Positions 8,749 through 18,860 of a stretch of 27,256 nucleotides of DNA are shown one piece after another. Position numbers and translations under genes: made by a program. The DNA lies in NCBI GenBank assembly GCA_003427395.1, contig BFEA01000033.1:2719617-2746872 (forward strand), written 5' to 3'. Numbering within the stretch: the first letter of the stretch is position 1; every line of letters begins with the position of its first letter. The notes under the pieces were generated by a model. The model did not search any database. It saw only the letters and a list, made by a program, of their open reading frames with translations, and had not been told where the DNA came from. Source of the stretch: Chara braunii (Eukaryota > Streptophyta > Charophyceae > Charales > Characeae).

Positions 8749-9480
8749 GCATAAATACCTCCTCCATGCTAACCAAGGGTGCTAACCCTGGTTAGCCTGT
8801 GTTGCTAAAAATTCTCCGTACCTACTCTACTCCACAGGTTACCAGTTGGACTTGCCCTTCAAATTGACCGAACCATGTTGCAGTAGACGTTCAAGATGGC
8901 CCTACATCCCTCAGGCCAACCAGGGCGTAAATACCCCCTCTATGCTAACCAACGGTCCTAACCCGGGTTAGCCTGTGTTGCTAAAAATTCTCCGTACCTA
9001 CTCTACTCCACAGGTTACAAGTTGGACTTCTTGCGCAGTTGGCCATCAAATTGGCCGAACCATGTTATGGAAGTTCAAGGTGGGCTAAGTACTGCAGGCC
9101 AACCGGGGCGGCTAACCCTGGTTCAAATCCTCCTGCCTACTTTCCTTCACAGGTTATTGTGTGGTTGCCCTTCGTTCAGGCCATCCCTACATCCTCATTC
9201 AGGCTCACCAATGATGGTTACTGCCCTGGTTCGCATGTTGAGGTCTTGATACCCTACTCTAATCCACAGGTCACACGGTTGTGTCCTGCACATCGAACCC
9301 TCCATATCAAACCAGATCACGTAGACAAGTCCAGGGTAAGCAGACCTCCTCCAGGGTAATTAAGTAGGCAAACTACCCTGGTTAGCCTGGTGAGATCTTC
9401 ACGCCACACATTGAACATTGCAAGGTTGCCCTTAGTATCTACTCCACAGGTTGCAAGGTTGCCCTTCATACCAACGCGAC
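8749..9480 (+). repeat. Degenerate ~176-bp satellite with a hairpin in each unit
   Basis: The first two units (from 8749 and 8925) are clearly alike across more than 100 bp, including TGTGTTGCTAAAAATTCTCC and CTACTCTACTCCACAGGTTA. Later units are shorter and decayed but keep CCACAGGTT or CCACAGGTC, which occurs near 8835, 9011, 9150, 9266 and 9447. Units carry a small palindrome: GCTAACCCTGGTTAGC at 8781-8796 and CTAACCCGGGTTAG at 8958-8971. A B-box-like GGTTCAAATCC lies at 9119-9129. Confidence 0.75.
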
Positions 9481-9621
9481 CATGTTCAACAAATCCAGGC
9501 TAACCCTGAACAAGAAGAATCACGATAACAACAACAACAAGAAAAACGCAGACCCTAGATTGAACCAGGGAAGGCCAATGAAAGCGTTCGTGCTGCATGA
9601 CATCTTGTTGGCAACCCCAAG

Positions 9622-10502
9622 CCAAACAGTACTGTCCGCATCCTGTTGGGTTCCTGCCATAGCTTATGGTGGTACCTGCAGTAGCTTATGGTGGTATAGT
9701 GGCACCTGCCATAGCTTATGGTGGTACCTGCTATCTTGTTGGTGCCACGATATGCTTTGGTGGTACCTGCCATAGCTTATGGTGCTACCTGCCACAGCTT
9801 ATGGTGGTACCCCCCAAGCCAAACAGGACTGTCTACATCCTGTTTGGGACATTCCATAGCTATGGTGGTACCTTCTGTCTTGTTGGTGCGACCACAAGCT
9901 TTGGTGGTACATACCATCTTGTTGGTACCCCCAAGCCAAACAGGACTCTCTGCATCCTGTTTGGTACCTACCTGCCATCTTGTTGGTACCACCATAAGCT
10001 TTGGTGGTACCTGGCATCTTCCGTGGTACCTTCTATCTTGTTGTTGGTACCACCATGAGCGTCTTTGGTGGCACCTACCATCTTCCGTTGGTACCACCAA
10101 GCCAAACGTGACTGTCTGCTTTGACTGTCTATACACTCCAGTTTGCCACTTTTGGTACGTGCTATCTTGTTGGTAACATCATAAGCTTTGGGACCACAAA
10201 GGTCATTCGGTCTTCTGCTTACTGGTACCCTACATCTGCTGATACCTGGAATCCGCCTCCCCTTGAATTTCTTCTCGTCCTTATTTCCTGTGTGTCTGTT
10301 GACGAAGTTCAGCCTGACCTTTGTGGTACCAACAAGATTGCAATTACCCCACCAGAAGTTGTGGCGGGCACCAAACAGGATGCAGACAGTCAAGACAGTC
10401 CTGTTTGGCTTGGGAATTACCACCAAGATGGCATGTACCACCAAAGTTTATGGTGGTACCAACAAATTAGCATAGCAGGTATCACGATAAGCTATGGCAG
10501 GT
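9622..10502. repeat. Array of GGTACC palindromes mixed with a CCAAACAGGA hairpin
   Basis: Two short modules alternate. Module 1 is a palindrome around GGTGGTACCACC and TAAGCTTA. An example at 9985-10011 has the 10-bp stem GGTACCACCA/TGGTGGTACC around a 7-base loop, and many half-copies (TATGGTGGTACC, ATCTTGTTGGTACC) recur every ~18-25 bp. Module 2 is CCAAACAGGA ... TCCTGTTTGG, a perfect 10-bp stem at 9819-9847 and 9936-9964, imperfect at 9622-9650, and in the opposite orientation with a longer loop at 10371-10408. No coding capacity is evident. Confidence 0.85.
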
Positions 10503-10692
10503 CCTAAACAGGCTGTAGACAACCCTTTTTGGCTTGGGGGTCCGTATCTGAGTTTCCTCTTCTTGCACCCTTTCCCCCCTCCCCACAGGGCCACAGGTTC
10601 TCTCCCCTCCTTCCCTCCCCTCCCCACGAGCTCTCTCTACTTCCACCATCTCATTTGTGTGCCTCCGACACGGGCTGTACACACATCGTCTG

Positions 10693-10935
10693 TGCAGCGG
10701 GCCTCTATCTGCCCTGGCCTACAGCCAGGGCCTATTCAACTATTTGCCTGTTCGGCCTGTCCAGTCCAATCAGTCCGCTGGGGGTATACCCCAGCTGCAG
10801 TCTGTATTTCGATGATCCTTCACTTTGCACATTTTGGAGTACGTGCGTGTTGAGTCTGCGTCGGCGCTCTACCTCCTCCTTCGTCAACCGTCCATCTCCA
10901 TCCTGACGGTCCGCCATCCCGACGGGTCCGCCACA
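10693..10935 (+). repeat. 5' LTR (243 bp)
   Basis: Similarity to 21552-21851 begins exactly at TGCAGCGGGCCTCTATCT and ends at CCGCCACA, giving the usual TG...CA termini. It contains TTTGCACATTTTGGAGTACG and CTACCTCCTCCTTCGTCAAC, shared with the 3' copy in slightly changed form. It is about 57 bp shorter than the 3' copy because of internal indels. Confidence 0.82.
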
Positions 10936-10936
10936 C

Positions 10937-10948
10937 GGGTATCAGAGC
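10937..10948 (+). other. Primer binding site for initiator Met-tRNA
   Basis: GGGTATCAGAGC matches 11 of 12 bases of TGGTATCAGAGC, the complement of the 3' end of plant initiator methionine tRNA. It lies one base after the LTR end, where reverse transcription of LTR elements is primed. Confidence 0.85.
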
Positions 10949-11204
10949 GGGAACATTCCCTGCTCCCGCCCACCACACCACGAGCAAAAACGGTGTAAAC
11001 CTGACAGCAGGTTTTCGAGCTGTTTTTCGGTCGATTTGAGAGAAAACAGTGGGAAAAAAACGAAGAAAGGTGCAGCAGCAAGGGAGTGACACGTGGCGAG
11101 AAAAGACAGCGGTTCGTCATGACACGTGCGCAAACGCCAAGATCAAGGCCGCCGCACACGCACGCGCCCACGCTGCCCCACCCCGCCCCGCTCCCAGATT
11201 AGTT

Positions 11205-11330
11205 ATCAAGATCCAGGATGCATACTGTTGCCAGGGTTTGAACCTGGGCAGCTGCTGGCCTTGCACACGTGTCGCCAGTGCTGCAACACACTGGCCGAAG
11301 TGTTTGTATGGCTTAGTAATGTGGCATGCT
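11205..11330 (-). mobile_element. tRNA-derived SINE-like sequence in the element leader
   Basis: On the minus strand GGTTCAAACCC (11244-11234) is a consensus B box. It sits in a good T-arm: CCAGG, loop TTCAAAC, CCTGG. Upstream, TTCGGCCAGTGTGTTGCAG resembles the D-arm and A box of Ser/Leu-type tRNA. The region between does not fold into a normal anticodon arm, so I call it SINE-like rather than a tRNA gene. Confidence 0.5.
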
Positions 11331-11435
11331 GGTGTTGAAGAAGTACTGTGCCAGCTATTTACCCCCCCACATCGTGGCTGCTGCTGGGTGCACCCGTGGC
11401 CGTCTGCAGCTGCACGTGGCAGCTTGCCATGGAGC

Positions 11436-11656
11436 GTGAAGACCCCCCTGGCTAGGGGGCTGCAGTACAAGGAGATCTGGGTGGCTGATCAAAATCTCAG
11501 CCCACCCAGATGATGATGATGATGACGATGATGATGATGATCTCGATCTCTCCTACTGCTGCCACAGCACCTTCGCAGCAGTGAAGACCCCCCTGGCTAG
11601 GGGGCTGCGCAGTGCAATCAGGGTGGCTGATCATGATCTCAGCCAACCCTTGATGA
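11436..11656 (+). repeat. Two ~76-bp direct repeats flanking a (GAT)n tract
   Basis: Copies at 11436-11512 and 11581-11656 (period 145 bp) share GTGAAGACCCCCCTGGCTAG and then GGTGGCTGATCA..ATCTCAGCC. The GGTGGCTGA ... TCAGCC part can form a hairpin. A GATGATGAT microsatellite with one GAC lies at 11509-11543. Confidence 0.8.
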
Positions 11657-11689
11657 TTCCATTATTATTTTATTTTTTTCTCTGCTGCG

Positions 11690-12210
11690 GCTGCAGGCTG
11701 CCAGCATCTTCAAGGCCAACATCCAGTGGATCTTGGTGATCTTGTTGCTCTTGGCCAACCAAGAGCCTAGTATCATCTCTCCCCACTAACCTACTCTCCT
11801 TCCCCTTCCCTCCCTCTCTCTCCCCTACACCATCTCATCACCCTTTTCTAACTCTACCACTACTCCGTTCTCCCACCCCCCTCTCCACTCACCATCTTCT
11901 ACTATCTCTTCTACCTCTCCCCACCTTTCCCATCCCTTTCTCTCCCATTCTCTCACCCTCCTCTTCCCCTTCTCTCCCCTAGCTACAACCCCATCATTTC
12001 TCTCCTTTTTCTTCATCACCTCTTCATCCCCCTCCCCCCCAACTTCGATTTTTTTTTCCCTTCTTTTGTCTTTCTTTTTTATTTCAATTTCCTTTTTAAA
12101 AACAAGGAAAGAAAGGAATGATCTTATCCTCTACTTCCTTTCCCATTCAAATTTCGTTTTTTTTCTGCGGCACCTCTAGATATGTTTAGGACTTAGTTAT
12201 TTCAGCTCTC
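11690..12210. other. C/T-rich leader sequence, no gene seen
   Basis: Long pyrimidine-rich stretch (CTCTCC, TTCCCC, TCTACC) at about 11770-12070, then A/T-rich DNA. Reverse-strand Arg/Glu-rich frames here are low-complexity translations. Confidence 0.6.
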
Positions 12211-12550
12211 GGCGCAAATTTTGACCCCGTGAGGGTAACGAAGTGCTGCCAAAATTTTCTCTTTTATCCCTACTCTCCCATCTTACTTAGTCATATCTTT
12301 TGCCAGCACACTTCGACCCCATGGGGGTAACAAAATGCTGCCAGAATTTTTAAAAAATAAAACACTTAGTTTTTCTTCACTCTCCACCTCCCCATTTTTT
12401 TTATTTTTTTCATTTGATTATTCCTTATTTATTATATCTCTGAAAATTATCATTTGCGACATTGTGAAATTGAGGGTGCTTCCCTTGGTCTCTCCTTCCT
12501 CTTGGCATATTTTTGACCCCATGGGGGGTAGGAAAATGTTGCCGAAAATT
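12211..12550 (+). repeat. Three diverged ~45-bp repeats with a GACCCCATGGGG core
   Basis: Copies at 12211-12258, 12307-12350 and 12505-12550 follow the pattern TTTTGACCCCATGGGGGTAA, then a variable AAAATGCTGCC, then AAAATTT. The core CCCCATGGGG is palindromic in copies two and three. The DNA around them is strongly A/T-rich. Confidence 0.75.
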
Positions 12551-13519
12551 CCAAAAACATAAATATTTTTTCTCTCTTCACATTTTGTTTACTTATTTCT
12601 TTAATTCTTTTTACTACTTATTTTCTTTTATTTTTCTCTCAAAATTTCACTGTTTATTTTTATTTTCTTATTATTATTTTTTTTAACTGAGAAGGAGGCC
12701 GGGAATCCTCCACAAACAACCCGGAGTAGTAACCAACTGGGGCCATTACCCAGGTTAGGCTTGGGTGTTCGGAAAGCGTCCAGAGACTTCTTGGGTCGAA
12801 ACGAGACCCTAGCTCTGACAGATCCGCAACCCCTAAAAAAGAAAAGAAAAAGAAAATCCCTCAGGGCTTAAAATCCCAACAATCCACAAATAAACCAAAA
12901 ACCAACCAAAAGAAAAACCCACCAGAGAAGAACCAGACAAAGGTGGGTAGGGAGCAAAGTAGAGCCTACCAATTCTAAGCCAAACCACTATTAAGAAAAG
13001 CACCAACCGAACAAGAAAAAACAAAGAAAGGTCACACCTAACAACTACTTCTCAAATCACCAATCAAAATAAAACCAGAGAACTAAACTAAAAGATTCCA
13101 ACTGACAAACCAAAACGCCCGCCTACAGCGGCGGGGTAAGTCCCCAAGGACTCAAGCGACTTGTCTGACACTCCCTCCAATCCCTTGACCTCATCTGCCT
13201 GCCCACTGCGACAAAAAAACGAGAGCCCAGGTATAGCATAAGACCACAGCCGACTACCTACTTGTCAAGGAAGAACCAGGAGCCCAGCTCCAGCTTACCT
13301 GCCCCCTCCCCTCCATGGTTGCTATTTTCTTTTCTTGATTAGGTCACCGACTCACCGCTACCCTACCCTAACCACACAAACTCCGGTTAGGGATTTCTTA
13401 GGGTTTTTCTACGGTTTAGGGTTCTCCTACCCCCCGTACTCTCCCGCCTCCTCTCGTCAGGCACCCTGGACCCGAACGGCTCCTCTCCCCTTGACCGGAT
13501 TCGCATCACCATCTCACAC
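12551..13519. other. Leader sequence between repeats and gag; no gene identified
   Basis: A/T-rich to 12680, then mixed sequence with AAAGAAAAGAAAAAGAAAAT and CAACCAAAACCAACC-like stretches. TTAGGG and GGTTTAGGGTTC motifs at about 13385-13425 resemble the plant telomeric or telo-box unit. No long frame with a recognisable domain. Confidence 0.5.
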
Positions 13520-15057
13520 ATGACCCGCTGGTCACAGGGCAAGCCGACCCACGACTACCCACTCCACTCTCGCGGTCCCCTCCCTCTCACCGGCGGTCCC
13601 CTGTCCCCACACCTCAACCCATCTCTCCCCCCACCTCCCACCATGTGTACCTCTCTTCCTCCACTACCCACGGACGGGGCTACCGCTGAAGAGATTGTCG
13701 CAGCACCCTCCATCTCTCAGGCGCCCACCCACCCAACGGTCCAGGGTCAGCACTCTGTGTGGACCCCACGGACCTTCGCGTTGTTCGTGCATTCCTCTTT
13801 GTACCTTTGCAAGCGCGACTCGATGCGCTTGCACCCTTGGAGAGGCAAGTAAATGCGCTCACCCTTGAAGTTCACCGCCTCAAGGGTTCTCCTCATCGCT
13901 CTCCCACTGCTCTCAGACTCTATCCCTACCGGCTCAGAGTCCAACTGTCCACGACTCCAAAGACGGAGACATGGTGGTTCGTCCTCCTCCGTGGGCCAGG
14001 CCCAACACTCCCCCTCCGGAGTGGTGAGTGTTGCTGCCGCTCAGACCATACCGTCTGTTGCGGCACATCCATTAGCCCACGCCGCGCCTGCCGCTTCGGC
14101 CACTGCCACATGTGTTGTCACCCACATACCGGTATCTGGCCAGGCAGTTTCATCTACCCACCCCGGTGTTGCTTCCCAACTTCCTGCACTGGTCGCGGCA
14201 CTACGACCCAGAGTTCTTCCTCCTCCTGCTAGGGTACTCTATCTGCCTCCTCCACCTCTGACCCTGCGCACCCAGCGAGTGGCTACCTTACAGGCCACCG
14301 TGGCACAGCTCCAGGTGGAGATCCTCTCCCCGAGAAAGCCTCACCCTTCACAGGCTACTCACCCTTCTACTTCTTATACCGCCCCTCCCACCTCTGTCTT
14401 GTCGGCTCGTTTCCCTCGATCAGCTCCCCCCCCACTACCCTCCCACCTTGCTCCTCCATCACAGTTGGCTGCGGCCATTGCCTCCACGTCTGGTGGACCT
14501 TCCACCAGCAACCCCGACCCACAGCCTGCCACCACTTCTACCCCTGCACCGGCCTCGACATTTGCTGCCGCAGTGCAGGCTCATCAACCTCTCTCCCCTC
14601 GCCGTCAGCACAACGGTCCCACTCTTGTGCACCTGTCAGGCATACCAGACTATGATGGTACACTTAGTGTGTCGCACTAGATGCAAGATGCCACACGTGC
14701 GCTGACACTAACTAACACTAGTTAGGAGTTGTGGTGTTGCGCGCTCGCAACTAAATGTTGCGGTAGCGCGTTCCCCGCATGGGAGAACTATTATACCCAT
14801 CGTACTCGCTCAGGTGAGGCTCCCACTCTCGCGGATTTCGCCGCATTCCTCCATGATCGCTTTGGCACTCTCCACGATGCGACCGACTCCTTAGATCGGG
14901 TCACACAAACGCAGTGACGCCGGTCCTCCGCACCAGCCGACCTTGAGCGTCACATCAAAGTATTTCAGGACGGCCGCCTCATTTGCGATGAGGGACTCCT
15001 ACCTGAGGTCCTTTTGACCAACAGGTTGGTTGTCAGTCTCCCGACTGACTACCGCAT
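13520..15057 (+). pseudogene. Broken gag of the chromovirus (5' part, up to the gap)
   Basis: Pro/Ser/Thr-rich N-terminal region, then a short helical stretch (QARLDALAPLERQVNALTLE) at about 13800-13870 that could be a coiled coil, then more Ala/Pro-rich sequence. From about 14770 the reading WENYYTHR ... LADFAAFLHDRFG ... has the Trp and DF/RFG pattern of the retrotransposon Gag domain. The frame changes near 13770 and back near 13860, and there are stops at 14678-14680 (TAG) and 14915-14917 (TGA, in CAGTGACGC, a likely decayed CGA). The sequence runs into unknown bases at 15058. Confidence 0.72.
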
Positions 15058-15639
15058 NNNNNNNNNNNNNNNNNNNNNNNNNNNNNNNNNNNNNNNNNNN
15101 NNNNNNNNNNNNNNNNNNNNNNNNNNNNNNNNNNNNNNNNNNNNNNNNNNNNNNNNNNNNNNNNNNNNNNNNNNNNNNNNNNNNNNNNNNNNNNNNNNNN
15201 NNNNNNNNNNNNNNNNNNNNNNNNNNNNNNNNNNNNNNNNNNNNNNNNNNNNNNNNNNNNNNNNNNNNNNNNNNNNNNNNNNNNNNNNNNNNNNNNNNNN
15301 NNNNNNNNNNNNNNNNNNNNNNNNNNNNNNNNNNNNNNNNNNNNNNNNNNNNNNNNNNNNNNNNNNNNNNNNNNNNNNNNNNNNNNNNNNNNNNNNNNNN
15401 NNNNNNNNNNNNNNNNNNNNNNNNNNNNNNNNNNNNNNNNNNNNNNNNNNNNNNNNNNNNNNNNNNNNNNNNNNNNNNNNNNNNNNNNNNNNNNNNNNNN
15501 NNNNNNNNNNNNNNNNNNNNNNNNNNNNNNNNNNNNNNNNNNNNNNNNNNNNNNNNNNNNNNNNNNNNNNNNNNNNNNNNNNNNNNNNNNNNNNNNNNNN
15601 NNNNNNNNNNNNNNNNNNNNNNNNNNNNNNNNNNNNNNN
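15058..15639. other. Assembly gap (582 N)
   Basis: All bases are N. The gap removes the C-terminal half of the Gag domain. Any frame drawn through it is meaningless. Confidence 0.99.
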
Positions 15640-16235
15640 CCACCCAATCACGCGGTGCTACTCGCGACCGATCCTCCTTCGTCGGCCGCTTTCGCCGCCC
15701 AGCTCGACTTGGAGAGCCATTCTCTCGGCGCTACAGTTCTAAAGTACGGTGAGTACGGCTCGACCGAGCTTGACCCTACCCTTAGGGACGCCCCCGGGAA
15801 CATCGAGGTCCGAGAAGTCATCCAGTACCCCTTGGATGACGACACTGTCCCGGTGGCCGAGCGTTGCAGATGGTCATGTCCGACATTGGTCGTGCCCGCA
15901 AACGGGGTTGCACAGGCTGGCGCCCGCATGTTCACGGTTTCTAAGATAGACCTCCCGTAGGGTTTTGTCCCTCCTCCCAAAGCTTTATCCCCTAAGGAGC
16001 ACGCCGCCCTTGAGGCTCGTCGCGATTGCCTTTGTTGCGGCCAGGATGGACACACCTCACGATGTTCATACCATGCCACCCTCGATCGGCACTACGCTGG
16101 CATTTCTCGTTAGCGTCGATCTCAGTCCCCCTCCAACCTCGACTGGCCAACCCTATCCAACTAACCACAGTGTAGTGTACCGTTGAGGCCTCTCACGTAG
16201 CCAGTTTCCCGACCACCGAGTCAACATTTGACCCT
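15640..16235 (+). pseudogene. Broken gag 3' part with a CCHC zinc knuckle
   Basis: The frame from 15655 reads to a TAG at 15958-15960 and continues in the same frame into DCLCCGQDGHTSRC at 16024-16065, a nucleic-acid-binding zinc knuckle typical of Gag nucleocapsid. The spacing is C-x2-C-x4-H-x3-C, one residue short of the usual x4 between His and the last Cys. Another TAG follows soon after in SR*RRSQ. The knuckle marks the Gag-protease border. Confidence 0.75.
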
Positions 16236-16399
16236 TTGGCTAACCCACCAAAGGTTCCTCAGGACACGCCAGACGTAGTTCCCTCTGCCCCGCCTTCCGT
16301 CGAGGTACCGTCTGCCCCACAACAGACTGCCGCATCTAATCCTTCCCTCCAAGACTTCCGACGTGTTGCGCCATTTGCACAGCTCGTTGTAGCTCTCAG

Positions 16400-17034
16400 T
16401 TGGCGACTCGCGACGACGTTGTGCTCTCTCTCCTGGATTTGAGCATTCTTCAAGCTCGTCAGGAACGACTCACGAGACACACGAACGTCTTGCCTCGTCT
16501 TCTCACTCCGCTCTCTGACCCTGATCGCACCCTTCCCATCATTCCTATTCGCATGGGAACATCTATGAGGGTGTACCGCGCTTTATGAGACTCTGGCTCG
16601 CAAGGAGACTTCGTTCACCCTCGCGCGGTTGAGGAAGTTCACCTAGCTACCTCCAAGTCTCGCTCTCCTATCTTCGTTACCCTCGGAGATAACACGCGAC
16701 ACTTCTTTAATCAAACGATCTCACCCTACAACCATCAAATAGTACCCAGGCGCCTCGGCACTACCACTTCTCCACGTACTTCAACGTGCTGGAGATTGGG
16801 TATGACTTTATCCTTGACACTCCCTGGTCTCACCGGTTTCGTAGCAACGAGGCCGAATGGGCGACCGAGACACTCGTTCTCAAAACGAAGTGTGGACAGA
16901 CCTATCGAGTCCACTTCATTGGAACCACGGGCGACACCCTTCCCGACCTACCTCCCCAGGACCATCATGCCTTTGGGCCCCACCCAGACATCGTCGTCAC
17001 TTCTCCTCGTCAGTTTGCTCACTTCATAAGATAG
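16400..17034 (+). pseudogene. Broken aspartic protease region
   Basis: RMGTSMRVYRAL, then TGA (16586-16588), then DSGSQGDFVHP is the active-site loop of a retropepsin-like protease. The catalytic Asp codon is at 16589-16591 and the stop sits just before it, probably from CGA. After a frame change near 16755 comes FNVLEIGYDFILDTPW, the conserved YDxILGxxW segment with Gly replaced by Asp. A TAG at 17032-17034 separates it from the linker to RT. Confidence 0.78.
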
Positions 17035-18222
17035 AAGGATGTCACGTTCTACTCGGTGAACGACATGGATCTTCTTCGTTATGATCGACTCTGTCCCGAG
17101 GTTGAGCTCACCTCACTGGAGCCCGATCCCCTTGACCCTTCCTCCATCTTCGCGGTTCCCATCTCTACATCCACCCCTCAGCCTGCAATTACCTCCTCGA
17201 CATCCCAAGTCCCTAAGCCATTCAGTGCCGAGTCCACTCATACGTCTCATGTCGACGCAGACGCTGAGGAACTCATGCGGTTCACCGCCGACTTAGAGTC
17301 CGGCGTTCGCGATTTGCTTCGAGAGTACCGCGATATATTTCCCCCGTATTTCTCATACAACGAGATCCCTCTCATGCTAGGTGTTGAACATTCTATCCAG
17401 CCCGTGCCTAACTATCGTGTCCACCATCAGGCACCCTACCAACTCTCGATTCCAGAGGCGACAAAACTCAAGCGTAAGCTTAAGGGGCTCCTTTGACTAG
17501 GTTTCATTAAACCCAGTAACTCCCCTTGGGGTGCACCCGTCCTCTTTGCTCGCAAAGCGGACGGAACTCTTCACCTCTACATTGACTACCGCGACTGTAA
17601 CTGTTACACAGTTAAGAACTTTTATCCCATGCCTCGCGCGGATGAGCTGTTTGACCGTCTGGCAAGCAACCGCTTCTTCACGAAGATCGATCTTCGTAGC
17701 GTTCACCACCAAATCTGAGTGGCTGCAGAGAATCAGTTGAAGACCGCCTTTCGGTCACGCTGCGGCCACTATGAGTTCATGGTGATGCCATTTGGCCTCA
17801 CCAATGTACCCGCCACCTTCCAGATGACAATGAACGACATCTTCAGGGACATCCTTGAAGAATACGTTCTTGTATACCTAAACGATATCTTGGTCTATAG
17901 TTGTACCTTAGAAGACCACCTCAGACACCTACGCGATGTCCCGCAGCGCTTACGCAAGCATAACTTCTATGCCAAGCTTAGTAATTGTCGCTTTGCCCAG
18001 CGCAAAATGGACTCCCTAAAATACCATGTGCTTGACCAAGGTCTCCACATGGACGATGGGAAGATCACTTCTATTGCAAAGTGGTCTATCCCCATATCTG
18101 CCAAGCAGCTTCGCAATCTCCTAAGCCTCACTAGTTACTTCAAGAATTTCATTCAGGGATGCGCTAGGTATTCCTACGTCCTTACCTCTACCCTCCGCCG
18201 AAAGAACCCGTCGTGGTTCTAA
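17035..18222 (+). pseudogene. Broken reverse transcriptase (YLND active site)
   Basis: Conserved Ty3/gypsy RT blocks are easy to read in one frame: [35 protein letters not shown] (first catalytic Asp kept), VMPFGLTNVPATFQ and VYLNDILVYS. The last should be Y-x-D-D; here the first Asp of the pair is Asn (codon AAC at 17881-17883). TGA stops at 17494-17496 and 17716-17718 both lie where Arg is expected (before LGFIKPS and in HQI*VAAEN), fitting CGA-to-TGA change. The connection domain continues to about 18220, where the frame is lost. Confidence 0.92.
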
Positions 18223-18860
18223 ACAACCTCTACAAGGACGTATTTCGGGCCCTCAAGAAAGCGGTGACTTATGCGCTGGTTCTTCGCCTCCCTGATTTTG
18301 ATCTTCCCTTCATCGTCACCGCTCATGCGTCAAATTTTGCAATCGGAGTTGTACTTTCTCAGGTGTTTCCCGCTCCTCATGATTCACCTTATCCCCATGT
18401 TCCTCCTTTCCCCCCCCCTCCTACTGACATTGCTTCTCGACTGACGCCTATCCTCCCACCACTTCCCTCCACTGACAGTCCTCCAGTTACTTACTCCCCG
18501 ACCGTCGCGGAGAATGCACTGTCGAGGCTCGTACTGGGGATTCTCCGATCGTTTTCTACTCCCATCAGCTACTGCTTGCCAAGATAAACTACATTGAGAT
18601 GACCGTAAAGGTTATCGCAGTAGTTTATGCTACCCGACATTGGCGTCATTATCTGCACGGGGCGCCCTTCACGGTGCGCACGGACAACTCAGTTATCCAG
18701 GCTTTCCTCACGAACCCCAAGCCTTCCTCTCGACATACGCGTTGGTGGCATGACTTATGTGAGTTCAATTTCGCCATTAATCCCATCAAGGGTGAAACGA
18801 ACTGTGTCGCCAATGCCTTGTCCCGTCGTGTTGATCACAATCAGGAACCCATCCATCTTG
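18213..18860 (+). pseudogene. Broken RNase H domain
   Basis: Starts in a different frame from RT (NNLYKDVFRALKKAVTYA ... VTAHASNFAIGVVLSQ) and shifts again near 18545 into FYSHQLL ... IEMTVKVIAVVYATRHW ... VRTDNSVIQAF ... NCVANALSRR. Of the usual D-E-D-D catalytic set, the first Asp is His (18324-18326), the Glu of the KE-LAVVYA block is Val, the third (RTDNS) is kept, and the fourth (ADALSR) is Asn (18812-18814). A proline-rich insertion lies at about 18375-18500. Confidence 0.88.

Noticed and set aside
9666-10507. Short frames in the GGTACC array (VVPAIAYGG and similar)
   Set aside because: Repeated peptides arise from the palindromic DNA repeats. Several frames are equally open and none has a start context or domain.
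10693-10935. Two unrelated solo LTRs instead of one element
   Set aside because: The primer binding site directly follows the first LTR, and gag-pol in the same orientation fills the interval, so a single element is simpler.
11231-11300. A functional tRNA gene on the minus strand
   Set aside because: The T-arm is perfect but the anticodon arm and acceptor stem do not fit a cloverleaf.
13378-13425. Interstitial telomere
   Set aside because: Only scattered TTAGGG/TTTAGGG units occur, not a tandem array.
14999-15752. Frames of 200+ residues across 15058-15639
   Set aside because: The sequence there is all N, so these are artefacts of the gap.
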